From Marinobacter nitratireducens (GTDB lineage: Bacteria; Pseudomonadota; Gammaproteobacteria; Pseudomonadales; Oleiphilaceae): 64,000 nt of DNA. The translations under genes and the position numbers were made by a program. Each line of letters opens with the position of its first letter. The stretch's first letter is position 1. Positions 46,470-55,324 of the stretch are shown piece by piece. The stretch spans positions 372,001 through 436,000 of the forward strand of contig NZ_ANIE01000007.1 of assembly GCF_000708045.1 (NCBI RefSeq), given 5' to 3'. The notes under the pieces were generated by a model. The model saw nothing but the letters and a program-made list of their open reading frames with translations, searched no databases and had not been told where the DNA came from.

Positions 46470-48887
46470 ATGCCATCGCCCATCACCACTGAGACGGTGC
46501 CTGACACCGGATCGTCCTGCCCGGAGTTTCAACTCTGGCGCAGGGGTTACGGTGAAATCAGGCATTCTGATGCCACCTGCAATCACGTAATTGCATTGGC
46601 AGAAAGGCTTGTCAGTTCAGGCCTGCAACCAGACCAGGCCACGGTTTTCAGCAAGCTTCGAGCCCTGGACCTGCTGACCAGCGCCGGACTCTGGCTGGTT
46701 GTCCACATGACCTACGCAAACCGGGTTGATCCCACCGGAGAAGCCCTGGCGGCCCAGGATTTCAAATCCAGCCCTGAGGGCCACACCGGGGGCGCCCTCA
46801 ATATGGTGCCCGCCTACGCAGCTTACCTCACACTGAACAATCTGACCGGCACCACCCGCAGCTGGCTGATGGGCCAGGGGCATTGCGTGGCTGCCGTGGA
46901 CGCATTGAATGTGCTGACCGGCAACCTCCACCCCGAACAGCAGGAGCGCTATCAGAGCCCCGACGGCCTGTCCCGGTTGGTTTCTGACTTCTACAGCTAT
47001 CGGCAAAACCCCGACGGTACCATGGCCGCTCCCCTGGGGAGTCATGTTAACCCCCACACCGCAGGCGGTATTCTGGAGGGAGGATACCTCGGCTTCGCCG
47101 AGCTTCAATACGCCCACATGCCACTGCCCGGTGAGTCTCTTGTTGCATTCCTGTCAGATGGCGCCGCCGAGGAACAGCGAGGCAGCGACTGGATTCCTCG
47201 CTGGTGGCGGGCCGAGGACTGTGGCTTGGTATTACCGGTGATGATTGCCAACGGGAGGCGGATCGAACAACGGACCGAGCTGGGCACAAGGACTGGTCTT
47301 GAGCGTTTCGAATCCCACCTCGAAGAGCGAGGATTTGATCCATGGCGGTTCGATGGTCGAGACCCTGCCGCCTTTGTATGCGCACTGTTCGAGATGGAAC
47401 ACGCTTTAAAACTGAACGCTGACAGTGCCTTCCGAGGTGAAAGTCGTTACCCGGTCAGAATCCCTTACGGAATCGCCGAATCCGTCAAAGGCTACGGTTT
47501 TTATGGGGCGGGCAGTAACGCCGCTCACAACCTGCCGCTGCCTGGCAACCCGAGACTGGACGCCAGGGCCAGAGAGCTATTCAACGAGCACGCAAGCCAT
47601 CTTCACGTGCCACCAAAGGCCTTGGCTGACGCCATTACGAATCTGAATGAACACTCGACCCAGTGCCGCCCGCTCGAGCGGGACCACCCGCTATCGAAAA
47701 GGAACCCGCCAAAGCCGGCCATCCCGACGTTGCCGGAAGACACTGATGGCGTGTCCCCCATGCGGGCTGTGGATGATTTTTTCCGGGCGCTGGTCAGGGA
47801 AAACCGGCAACTGCGGGTTCGCGTGGGCAACCCCGATGAGCTGGCAAGCAATCGACTCGGGGGGATTCTCAACGATCTCAAGCACCGGGTAACCGATCCG
47901 GAGAACGATCAGGAATCGGTCAATGGCAGCGTCATCACCGCCCTGAACGAAGAAGCCGTGGTCTCTGCCTGTCTCGCCAACAAGGCAGGTCTGAACCTGG
48001 TCGCGAGCTACGAGGCCTTTTGCGTCAAAATGCTGGGGGCCATTCGCCAGGAACTGATTTTCGCCCGGCATCAGAAAGAAGTGGGGCGCCCGCCTCAGTG
48101 GCTCGGGTTCCCGGTGATTGCCACGTCCCACACCTGGGAAAACGGAAAGAATGAGCAATCGCATCAGGACACGACGTTCTGTGAAAGTCTGCTTGGCGAG
48201 ATGAGTGACGTCTCCAGGGTTCTTTTCCCGGCGGATTACAACAGCACTCTCGCGGCACTGCCGGGCGTTTACACAGACCGTGGCCGGATAACCTGCATGG
48301 TGATCCCCAAGAGGGATCGTCCCTGTGTCTTTGACACCAAAGAATCCGCCATTCTAGCCAGGGACGGTGCCCTGGTGGTGGATGAAGATATCTCCGAGGG
48401 CGAACCACTGCTGCTCATCGCCAACGGCGCCTATCAACTGTCTGAAGCCATCCGGGCCTGCGAAAGACTGCGGGAAACAGGCACGCCGTTCCGTCTGGTT
48501 TACATTCAGGAGCCCGGCCGTTTCCGCCAGCCCCGGGATGTCACCGAAGCGGCAACCTGCCTGTCCGAGTTGGAGCGGGAGCGGCTGTTCCCGAAACGTC
48601 TGCGGAGACGTGTCGCCCTGACCCACATGCGCCCGGAAGTATTCCTTGGCCACGTTCATCCACTCTTCCCGGCACCGGCGACTTCCCGTGTGCTCGGTTA
48701 CATCAACCGGGGCGGAACGCTGAACGATGCCGGCATGTTGTTTGCCAACCAGTGTTCCTGGGGCCATACACTGCTTGCCTGCGCGGATGTGCTGGACAAA
48801 CCTCCGGGCGAGTGGCTGTCCAGTGCCGAGCTTGCCGCCGTGGAGGGTCGGGGAGACCCTGCGGTTATTACCCGAGGGCTCCCCTGA
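46470..48887 (+). CDS. Divergent phosphoketolase family protein
   Basis: 805 residues, the length of XFP phosphoketolases (thiamine-diphosphate enzymes making acetyl phosphate from xylulose or fructose phosphate). Family marks: EGHTGGALNMVPAYAAY, HVNPHTAGGILEGGYLGFAE, SNRLGG-like region, VIPKRDRP, and LGYINRGGTLNDAGML. Usual motifs are altered: GDGEAETGP is SDGAAEEQRG and GPGHGG is MGQGHCV. Some databases label such relatives xylulose-5-phosphate 3-epimerase, which I do not consider supported. No acetate kinase or phosphotransacetylase adjacent. Convergent with phoD, 7 bp between stops. Confidence 0.82.
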   Translation: MPSPITTETVPDTGSSCPEFQLWRRGYGEIRHSDATCNHVIALAERLVSSGLQPDQATVFSKLRALDLLTSAGLWLVVHMTYANRVDPTGEALAAQDFKSSPEGHTGGALNMVPAYAAYLTLNNLTGTTRSWLMGQGHCVAAVDALNVLTGNLHPEQQERYQSPDGLSRLVSDFYSYRQNPDGTMAAPLGSHVNPHTAGGILEGGYLGFAELQYAHMPLPGESLVAFLSDGAAEEQRGSDWIPRWWRAEDCGLVLPVMIANGRRIEQRTELGTRTGLERFESHLEERGFDPWRFDGRDPAAFVCALFEMEHALKLNADSAFRGESRYPVRIPYGIAESVKGYGFYGAGSNAAHNLPLPGNPRLDARARELFNEHASHLHVPPKALADAITNLNEHSTQCRPLERDHPLSKRNPPKPAIPTLPEDTDGVSPMRAVDDFFRALVRENRQLRVRVGNPDELASNRLGGILNDLKHRVTDPENDQESVNGSVITALNEEAVVSACLANKAGLNLVASYEAFCVKMLGAIRQELIFARHQKEVGRPPQWLGFPVIATSHTWENGKNEQSHQDTTFCESLLGEMSDVSRVLFPADYNSTLAALPGVYTDRGRITCMVIPKRDRPCVFDTKESAILARDGALVVDEDISEGEPLLLIANGAYQLSEAIRACERLRETGTPFRLVYIQEPGRFRQPRDVTEAATCLSELERERLFPKRLRRRVALTHMRPEVFLGHVHPLFPAPATSRVLGYINRGGTLNDAGMLFANQCSWGHTLLACADVLDKPPGEWLSSAELAAVEGRGDPAVITRGLP

Positions 48888-48894
48888 ACGGCGC

Positions 48895-50634
48895 TCAGGT
48901 CGTCGGCAAAATCGACCGATTTCCAGGCCCGGGCAAAACGCGCCGGGATGCGGATCGGGCGTTGTCCGGGGCATATTCCCGGGACTTGATGGTATCGACA
49001 AAGTGCCAGTCTGCACGCGCTTCCTCGGGCGTAAAGGTCACGACCATATAGCCACGCTGGTTCAGGTTCAGGTAATCCAGATCGTCCACCAGCAGACCTA
49101 TCCCCTGCTCGGCACCGGCAATGGTCTCGTCAGTCAGCCCCAGATAGTCTTCAAGACCCGGAGAAGACACTGACGAGGTGGCGAATTCGACCCCGATCTG
49201 ATCACCCTGAATATCCTTCAGGTTGCTGCCCCAGGCGTTATGGGTATCCCCCGCCAGCACCACGAGATTCTTGTTCAGCGCCTTGGCCGTGCCCAGCACC
49301 ACTTCCCGCTCGTATTGATAGCCATCCCAGGCATCAAGGTTGTAGGGGGCGACGGTGTTGATCCGAGCCAGTTCCTCAGGAGTCAATGTCGGATCGCCAG
49401 CGAGAGCCCGCCCTTTCAACTGAGCCAGCTCCGCCAGATTGGCTGCCACACCATCCAGCTGCCCGGTGGCAATGGCCAGTAGCAACTCGGCCGGCAAATT
49501 CATACGCCCCATCAGCACCTGCTGTCCGAGGACCTGCCAGGTGGCCGAGGAGTAGCCCATGGTCGCCTGCAGCCAGAGCAGTTGTTCCGCGCCCAACAGG
49601 GTCCGGTTTTCGCTGCCCACGTCGGCGGTGAAGCGCGCCGCATCGAGGCCCGTAGCGGTCAAATAGTCCTGATAATCGAGCTGCTGATCTCGCCCGATTA
49701 CCCGGGTGTCCAACATGTGCAGATCCACCAGGTTACCGAAACGGAAGGTCCGGAAGATGGCTTCGTCGCTGCCGTCCAGAACCGGTCTTACCGGCATCCA
49801 TTCAAACCAGGCCTGGAGAGCATTAAGCTTGCGAGCGGTAAAGTCACCTTCACCCTCATTATGATTCTCGGCGCCGTCTTTCCAGGTGTCATTCGCCACT
49901 TCGTGGTCATCCCAGACCACGATGAATGGCAATTTCCGATGCAGCGCCTGGAGGTGCTCATCATTACGATAGATGCCATAGCGGCGGCGATAGTCTTCCA
50001 GTTCAATCAGCTCGAGATTGTTATCGTCCGGGAAGGTTCGTCCCAGGGCCTCGGCATCAGCAGCCGCGTAGCTACTGCTGTCACTGCTGTATTCGTAGAT
50101 GTAGTCCCCCAGATGCACCACCGCGTCGAGATCGTCTTGCAGGCTGATTTCACGGTACACATTGAAATATCCGGCGGGATAGTTGGCACAGGAAACCACC
50201 GCCAGGCGCACCGAATCCACACTGCCTTCTGGCAGGGTCCGCGTCATGCCGACTGGCGAAGCGCTGCCGGGGGTAACAAACCGGTAAAAATAGCTCTGCC
50301 CCGGCGCCAGGCGACGGACATCGACTTTGACAGTGAAATCGTGAGCTTCGCTGGCCTGGGCCGTGCCGGTGTGTATGGTGTTCGTGAACCCCTCGTCGGT
50401 GGCGATTTCCCAGCCCACGTTGACGGGCTTGCTCCTGTTACCGGAGGGCTCTGCCCGGGTCCATAAAATGACGCCGTCGGCAAGCGGATCGCCGCTGGCC
50501 ACGCCATGGGTAAACCGGATGCTGCGATCGTCGTCACTGTCCAATACACACCCAGCCAACCCCGTAGAGATGGCCACAGCCCCCATACCGAGGGCCGATG
50601 CCTTGAGAAAATCCCGTCTTGTCAGTCGCTTCAT
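48895..50634 (-). CDS. phoD: Alkaline phosphatase D (TAT-exported, probable lipoprotein)
   Basis: 579 residues. Twin-arginine signal TRRDFLKASALG with a lipobox LAGC (Cys29). N-terminal Fn3-like PhoD_N domain, then the catalytic metallophosphatase with VVSCANYPAGYFN, HLGDYIYEY, VWDDHEVANDTW (metal-binding), and LAGDTHNAW; these bind iron/calcium in PhoD. Releases phosphate from diesters and monoesters outside the cytoplasm. Two tandem Pho-box-like units upstream fit PhoB control. Confidence 0.94.
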   Translation of the reverse strand: MKRLTRRDFLKASALGMGAVAISTGLAGCVLDSDDDRSIRFTHGVASGDPLADGVILWTRAEPSGNRSKPVNVGWEIATDEGFTNTIHTGTAQASEAHDFTVKVDVRRLAPGQSYFYRFVTPGSASPVGMTRTLPEGSVDSVRLAVVSCANYPAGYFNVYREISLQDDLDAVVHLGDYIYEYSSDSSSYAAADAEALGRTFPDDNNLELIELEDYRRRYGIYRNDEHLQALHRKLPFIVVWDDHEVANDTWKDGAENHNEGEGDFTARKLNALQAWFEWMPVRPVLDGSDEAIFRTFRFGNLVDLHMLDTRVIGRDQQLDYQDYLTATGLDAARFTADVGSENRTLLGAEQLLWLQATMGYSSATWQVLGQQVLMGRMNLPAELLLAIATGQLDGVAANLAELAQLKGRALAGDPTLTPEELARINTVAPYNLDAWDGYQYEREVVLGTAKALNKNLVVLAGDTHNAWGSNLKDIQGDQIGVEFATSSVSSPGLEDYLGLTDETIAGAEQGIGLLVDDLDYLNLNQRGYMVVTFTPEEARADWHFVDTIKSREYAPDNARSASRRVLPGPGNRSILPTT

Positions 50635-50740
50635 ATCGTTATCTGTCCTGAACCTTCATTCCGATATCGGGTGCCGTTTGTTATGGAATCTGATGGCACC
50701 TGTCCAGACTCAGACGCTAATCCGGCGTTGTTAAGAACAC

Positions 50741-50779
50741 ATTGCCAAATTACGACAGGCCGATGGCAAATCACGACAA
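50741..50779 (-). promoter_or_regulatory. Tandem Pho-box-like repeats upstream of phoD
   Basis: On the minus strand TTGTCGTGATTTGCCATC (50779-50762) and CTGTCGTAATTTGGCAAT (50758-50741) are imperfect direct repeats with a 21-base period, each starting YTGTCRT-like as PhoB half-sites do. About 107-145 bp before the phoD start. Confidence 0.5.
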
Positions 50780-50803
50780 TTATCGACCGTGGGAGGCGGC
50801 GCA

Positions 50804-50832
50804 CAAAAAAGGGAGCCTTCAGGCTCCCTTTT
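50804..50832 (-). terminator. Terminator downstream of the Yip1 gene
   Basis: Minus strand: AAAAGGGAGCC-tgaa-GGCTCCCTTTTTT, a perfect stem with a six-T tail, 32 bp after the Yip1-family stop and upstream of the phoD control region. Confidence 0.88.
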
Positions 50833-50863
50833 CAAGGTTTTCAGGTCCGAATATCACACTGGC

Positions 50864-51475
50864 CTAGCCGCTGACGAAGACAGGACCAACACCAAAGTTC
50901 CACAGAATCACCGAGCCGACCCGCGTGGACACCAGAATGACCAGAGCGACGGTCAGCAGTGCTCCACCGTACATCACGGCCCGTTCTTTCTCGATCCCCA
51001 TCACAATCGGCAAGCCGTCGTACATCAGCCAGGCGCCGTAACAGGCCGCAATCAGAAAGACGATGGCATTGAACCAGGGCACCGGATAGAGCAGCGCAAA
51101 GCCAGCCAGAAACAGCGGGGTGCAGGAATAAGACGCCAACGCAATGCCGTTAGAAGGAACATGCTCCTCCTTCGCACCATAGGTTCTCGCCATCCAGTTG
51201 ACCGCATAGCCAAGCGCAAAAACACCGATCAACATTGATATGTAGGTGAGAATGCTAAGCTGCATGGCGCTGATTTCCGTCAGCTTGATCAAACGTTCAT
51301 TGCCAACGGTCCAGCCAAAGTAGGCTGTGGAGATATAAGCACAAACCGGCGCAATCGCCGCCAGTACTACGACATAGGCTACATAGAGCCTGCGTGGATG
51401 TTCGTGTTCTTTTCGAATGGAAGCCCATTCTTCATCAGGATGTGTGAAGAGACCAAACGCATGGGACAGGAGCAT
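50864..51475 (-). CDS. Yip1 family membrane protein
   Basis: 203 residues, about five membrane helices. N-terminal HAFGLFTHPDEEWASIRKEHEHPRRLYVAYVVVLA is typical of bacterial Yip1-domain proteins, and a loop with ASYSCTPLFLAGF precedes the last helices. Function in bacteria unknown. Monocistronic, flanked by a terminator. Confidence 0.85.
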   Translation of the reverse strand: MLLSHAFGLFTHPDEEWASIRKEHEHPRRLYVAYVVVLAAIAPVCAYISTAYFGWTVGNERLIKLTEISAMQLSILTYISMLIGVFALGYAVNWMARTYGAKEEHVPSNGIALASYSCTPLFLAGFALLYPVPWFNAIVFLIAACYGAWLMYDGLPIVMGIEKERAVMYGGALLTVALVILVSTRVGSVILWNFGVGPVFVSG

Positions 51476-51609
51476 GGATTACCCCCTTGCTTTACTGTTG
51501 TTGGTATTGTGAGGTACGTATTGAGAGCCACGCCGGATCAACAGAGGTTCCTGTCCTTAACTATAGTCAAGAACCGCAAGGGCGAAAGTAAAAGGTGAAA
51601 GAAACTGCC

Positions 51610-51629
51610 GAAAAAATGTGCGGAGCCGT
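51610..51629 (+). repeat. Truncated end of the hairpin repeat
   Basis: AAAAAATGTGCGGAGCC reproduces the left arm end and first twelve core bases of copy 2, then similarity stops at the edge of the ald-GST terminator hairpin. A second decayed copy. Confidence 0.6.
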
Positions 51630-51633
51630 CCAG

Positions 51634-51664
51634 TTAAAACAGGGCCGCCACGGCGTGACGGCCC
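51634..51664 (-). terminator. Terminator of the ald-GST operon
   Basis: Minus strand GGGCCGTCACG and CGTGGCGGCCC (51642-51664) pair nearly completely, followed by TGTTTTAA; begins 6 bp after the GST stop. Confidence 0.75.
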
Positions 51665-51670
51665 GTCAGA

Positions 51671-52243
51671 TCACGGCTGGCGAGGGTCGGTTTGTTCCAC
51701 CCAGGGCTTATGCTTGCGACTGTCCCGGAAGGACAGCAGGCTTTCAACGCCGGTCCAATCCACCAGATCGCGGAATTCCATCCAGTCAACCATGCAATAG
51801 AGGCAGATGGACGGGTAGTTCCACTCTTCGAATTGACCATCATCAACCATCGCCGCCAGCGTTCGAAGCGTCATCATGATCCGCTCACGCTGAAGGTTCC
51901 AGAACATAAGATCTTCTTCGACGTTGATGCCGGATTTCTTGGACAGCAGCAGGGTGACGGCCGAGTCATTGGCTCCGTCGATCAGGGTTAGCTGGTTCTG
52001 CTGGTCCCAGGTCAGCGGATCCCGGCCCTGTTTGGCACTGAGGTAGCGGGCAATGATCCGGGAGTCGAAAATTTCCTGCCCGTCATCTTCCAGAACCGGA
52101 ATTTTCAGAGCCGGATTATTCTTGCGCAGTTCATCCCGCCCCTCACCGTAGATGTCCAGGTTAATGAACTCGTACGGTTCTTCGTCCAGCAGGATGCGAA
52201 TGCGCCGAACATAGGGGGACGTAGTGGATCCAATCAGCTTCAT
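51671..52243 (-). CDS. Glutathione S-transferase family protein
   Basis: 190 residues. Thioredoxin-like N-terminal domain ([19 protein letters not shown]...NPALKIPVLEDDGQEIFDSRIIARYL) with a Ser rather than Cys in the active-site loop, close to the YibF-type GSTs; the C-terminal helical domain is present but short. Glutathione site residues VPxL and DS are kept. Its ATG overlaps the ald stop by 4 bp (ATGA), so it is translated with alanine dehydrogenase; the functional link is unclear. Confidence 0.88.
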   Translation of the reverse strand: MKLIGSTTSPYVRRIRILLDEEPYEFINLDIYGEGRDELRKNNPALKIPVLEDDGQEIFDSRIIARYLSAKQGRDPLTWDQQNQLTLIDGANDSAVTLLLSKKSGINVEEDLMFWNLQRERIMMTLRTLAAMVDDGQFEEWNYPSICLYCMVDWMEFRDLVDWTGVESLLSFRDSRKHKPWVEQTDPRQP

Positions 52244-53361
52244 GGTATCTCCAGCAAGGATTCAGGGTCTGTATAGGCATACCCGGTCGCCTCGGCAACC
52301 TCTTTGTAGGTCACCTTGCCGCCAATCACATTCAGGCCAGCCAGCAAGTGTGAATCCTCCCGCATGGCAGCCATCGCCCCCTTGTTGGCGAGCGCGACGA
52401 TGAACGGAAGGGTCGCGTTGTTGAGCGCGAGAGTTGAGGTACGCGCAACCGCTCCGGGCATATTTGCAACGCAGTAATGTACCACACCATCCACCACATA
52501 CGTCGGCTCATCATGGGTGGTTGCGCGGGATGTTTCGGCACAACCGCCCTGGTCAATGGCAACGTCCACAATCACACTTCCCTCCGGCATTCGGCGCACC
52601 ATGTCCCTGTGGATCAACTTGGGCGCCGACGCCCCCGGGATCAGCACACTGCCAATGACCAGATCCGCCTCCGTTACCGCCTGATCCAGAGTTCGGGCTG
52701 TCGAGTACAGGGTGGTGATGCGGTTTCCATACAGATGATCCAGGTTGCGCAAGACATCCATGGTGCGATCCAGCACGGTGACATGCGCGCCCATGCCGAT
52801 GGCCATCACCGTCGCATTCTGACCGACAACACCCCCGCCAATCACCGTTACCCTGGCCGGACTGACGCCCGGCACTCCTCCCAACAAGACGCCCCTGCCG
52901 CCCAGGGCTTTTTCCAGACAATGGGCGCCTGCCTGTATCGACATTCGGCCGGCAACCTCCGACATCGGTGCCAGCAGAGGTAAATGGCCGTGACGGTCAG
53001 TCACGGTTTCGTAGGCGATGCAGGTGGCTCCTGACTGCACCAGATCATCGGCCTGGGGTTTGTCCGGCGCCAGGTGGAGATAGGTAAACAGCGTATGCGC
53101 CTCTGTCAGCAACGCCCGCTCCCGGGGCTGCGGCTCCTTGACCTTGACGATCAACTCCGCCGTGTTGAACACCTCCTCCGCGGTTCCAAGCACGTCTGCG
53201 CCCGCAGAGCGGTAGTCGTCGTCACAGAATCCGATTGCCGCACCAGCGTTCGTCTCCACGTATACCTGATGGCCATGACTACAAACCTCATGGACAGCCG
53301 CGGGAGTCATACCAACTCGGTACTCGCGATTTTTGATCTCTTTCGGCACACCCACTCTCAT
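52240..53361 (-). CDS. ald: Alanine dehydrogenase
   Basis: Reversible NAD-dependent deamination of L-alanine to pyruvate and ammonia. 373 residues; N-terminal [20 protein letters not shown], pyruvate-binding region with Lys and His (KVKEPQ, YLHLAPD), NAD-binding [29 protein letters not shown]. All typical of hexameric Ald. Coupled to the downstream GST by overlap. Confidence 0.96.
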   Translation of the reverse strand: MRVGVPKEIKNREYRVGMTPAAVHEVCSHGHQVYVETNAGAAIGFCDDDYRSAGADVLGTAEEVFNTAELIVKVKEPQPRERALLTEAHTLFTYLHLAPDKPQADDLVQSGATCIAYETVTDRHGHLPLLAPMSEVAGRMSIQAGAHCLEKALGGRGVLLGGVPGVSPARVTVIGGGVVGQNATVMAIGMGAHVTVLDRTMDVLRNLDHLYGNRITTLYSTARTLDQAVTEADLVIGSVLIPGASAPKLIHRDMVRRMPEGSVIVDVAIDQGGCAETSRATTHDEPTYVVDGVVHYCVANMPGAVARTSTLALNNATLPFIVALANKGAMAAMREDSHLLAGLNVIGGKVTYKEVAEATGYAYTDPESLLEIP

Positions 53362-53507
53362 GGATTACCTCCTGCATTCGTGAGTCTTACCGGAAAGTGT
53401 AGTAAAAAGGGGGAGCACCGGCGGAAGCCATTGAAGGCATCGGTTTTCCGGTTACCGGCGTAAAAGCCGGAACGATGACACCCGAACCACAAGGAGCAGG
53501 AACCATA

Positions 53508-54305
53508 ATGAAAACACTGACCAGCGCAGCTATTGCAGCTTTTATTTCGATGACGACCACACAGGCCCTGGCGGAAATGCAAACCGAGACGGTCGAGTAC
53601 AAGGTAGGTGATCAGGCCTTCACTGGCTATCTGGCCTGGGATGACCAACGCGAAGGGAAACGTCCAGGCGTTTTGGTGGTCCACGAATGGTGGGGACACA
53701 ACAAGTTTGCCCGCAGCCAGGCCGAAAAACTGGCTGAAGCGGGCTACACGGCGTTCGCGCTCGATATGTATGGCTCAGGCAAGGTCGCGGACCACCCGGA
53801 CACCGCCAAGAAATTCATGGAGGAAGCCACCAGTGATGCCCAGCAGATCAAGACCCGTTTCGTAACCGCCATGAATATCCTGAAAAATCATGACAGTGTC
53901 GATGGGGACAGGATCGCCGCCCAGGGTTATTGTTTTGGGGGCGCCGTCGTTCTCAATATGGCCCGGCTCGGCGTCGACCTGGATGGCGTGGTCAGTTACC
54001 ACGGAGCGTTGGGTAGCCCGATCAAGGCAGAAGCGGGCGCCGTAAGCGCGAAGGTTCAGGTATACACTGGCGGCGCCGACAAGATGGTGCCATCGGACCA
54101 GGTTGCCGGGCTGGTCAAAGAAATGCAGGACGCGGGCGTGGATCTGACGCTGGTCTCATTCCCTGGTGTGATGCATTCATTCACCAATCCGGGGGCCGAT
54201 CAGTTCGCGGAGAAATACGGTATGCCGGTGGGATATGACGAGGATGCGGCCAACCGTTCCTGGCAAGGCACCATGCGCTTCTACGAGCACATTTTCAGCG
54301 AATAA
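53508..54305 (+). CDS. Exported dienelactone hydrolase family protein
   Basis: 265 residues from ATG 53508 with a signal peptide (about 1-23, ending QALAE), so unlike cytosolic ClcD-type enzymes it is periplasmic or secreted. Alpha/beta hydrolase with Cys nucleophile in QGYCFGGAVVLN, Asp in YTGGADKMVPSDQ and His in FPGVMHSFTNPGAD, the dienelactone hydrolase triad. Active-site entrance HEWWGHN is also typical. True substrate unknown. Transcribed opposite to ald. Confidence 0.88.
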   Translation: MKTLTSAAIAAFISMTTTQALAEMQTETVEYKVGDQAFTGYLAWDDQREGKRPGVLVVHEWWGHNKFARSQAEKLAEAGYTAFALDMYGSGKVADHPDTAKKFMEEATSDAQQIKTRFVTAMNILKNHDSVDGDRIAAQGYCFGGAVVLNMARLGVDLDGVVSYHGALGSPIKAEAGAVSAKVQVYTGGADKMVPSDQVAGLVKEMQDAGVDLTLVSFPGVMHSFTNPGADQFAEKYGMPVGYDEDAANRSWQGTMRFYEHIFSE

Positions 54306-54331
54306 CCGCGACAGGTAACTCTGACAGACAC

Positions 54332-54359
54332 AAAAAAAGGCAGCCGAAGCTGCCTTTTT
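54332..54359. terminator. Bidirectional terminator between the hydrolase and cold-shock genes
   Basis: AAAAAGGCAGC-cgaa-GCTGCCTTTTT, perfect stem with A- and T-runs on either side, serving both convergent genes. Confidence 0.88.
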
Positions 54360-54385
54360 GGCGGTTGCGCCTGAATCCAAAAGGA

Positions 54386-54592
54386 TTACAGAGCTACAAC
54401 ATTCTCCGCCTGAGGACCTTTCTGGCCCTGGGTAACGGTGAACTCAACCTGCTGGCCTTCTGCCAGGGTTTTGAAACCGCTGCCCTGAATAGCGCTGTAG
54501 TGAACGAATACGTCCGGGCCGTCTTCACGAGTGATAAAACCAAAGCCTTTCGCTTCGTTGAAGAACTTAACAGTACCGGTAGTAGTAGACAT
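54386..54592 (-). CDS. Cold-shock domain protein (CspA family)
   Basis: 68 residues from ATG 54592; AGGAAG seven bases upstream. RNA-binding motifs RNP1 KGFGFI and RNP2 VFVHYS are intact in the single cold-shock domain. Single-stranded nucleic acid chaperone; whether cold-induced or constitutive cannot be told. The 260 bp up to crcB shows no recognisable cold box or ORF. Confidence 0.95.
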   Translation of the reverse strand: MSTTTGTVKFFNEAKGFGFITREDGPDVFVHYSAIQGSGFKTLAEGQQVEFTVTQGQKGPQAENVVAL

Positions 54593-54852
54593 ACTTAAAC
54601 TTCCTGAAATCAATCATTTAATCTGTGACCGGCCCCGATCGTGGAGCAAGTCAGCCATTACGGAAATACAGAACTCGCGGAATCAAAAACAGGACGGTCA
54701 CTACTTACTACGAAGGTACGTCTTATTCATGAATTGCTTTGCTGAATCTTTCCTACACAAGTCACTCTACTCTGGAATTCGGGGCTTGCCAAGCGGATTT
54801 TCAATAATTTATGTAGGTATAGGTACCCACGTTGGCGGTGGCCCCAAAAGCA

Positions 54853-55233
54853 TTATCCACGAAGCAGTCCGAACGAATAGATGCCAACGGCAGTCATCAT
54901 CAGGGAACCGATGACATGGGCCAGGATACCGATCACAGCCATCGCGAATTTGCCCTCCTGCAGCGCGGAGAACATTTCCAGGGAAAAGGTCGAAAACGTG
55001 GTCAGGGCACCACACAACCCGGTGATGGCAAACAGGCGCCACTCCGGTGAAAGGCTGCTGCCATGGGTAAAGAAGCCAATGAGAAAACCGATGAGCCAGC
55101 CGCCACTGAGATTCGCGATCAGCGTGCCGTAGGGAACGGCATGATACGTGCTATTCAACCAGAGGCCGAGAACCCAACGCAGGTTTGCGCCGACCACCGC
55201 ACCCCCACTCACTGCCAACACTGATAACCACAT
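54853..55233 (-). CDS. crcB: Fluoride channel protein CrcB/Fluc
   Basis: 126 residues with four membrane helices; conserved GANLRWVLG, GTLIANLSGGWLIGF and GLCGALTTFSTFS, the last containing the phenylalanine and threonine pore residues of Fluc channels. Exports fluoride. No crcB-type (fluoride) riboswitch is apparent in the 90 bp upstream. Confidence 0.94.
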   Translation of the reverse strand: MWLSVLAVSGGAVVGANLRWVLGLWLNSTYHAVPYGTLIANLSGGWLIGFLIGFFTHGSSLSPEWRLFAITGLCGALTTFSTFSLEMFSALQEGKFAMAVIGILAHVIGSLMMTAVGIYSFGLLRG

Positions 55234-55265
55234 TCCGCCAGACTCACCTGAGATTCCATGGATTT

Positions 55266-55297
55266 AACCGGCAGCCCGAATCACCAGGCTGCCGGTT
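55266..55297 (-). terminator. Hairpin after fadE
   Basis: AACCGGCAGCC / GGCTGCCGGTT, 11 bp perfect stem with a 10-base loop, between fadE stop and crcB start; only a weak T-run follows on the minus strand (TTAAAT). Confidence 0.6.
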
Positions 55298-55324
55298 CCA
55301 GTATGCCGTCAAAACGGCACGGTA

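Noticed and set aside
45952-48887. Type VI secretion or toxin island around the PAAR gene
   Set aside because: Neighbours are a TetR gene and a phosphoketolase; no VgrG, Hcp, effector or immunity gene is seen.
55234-55324. Fluoride riboswitch upstream of crcB
   Set aside because: The only structure there is a simple hairpin placed like the fadE terminator; no crcB-motif pseudoknot could be traced.
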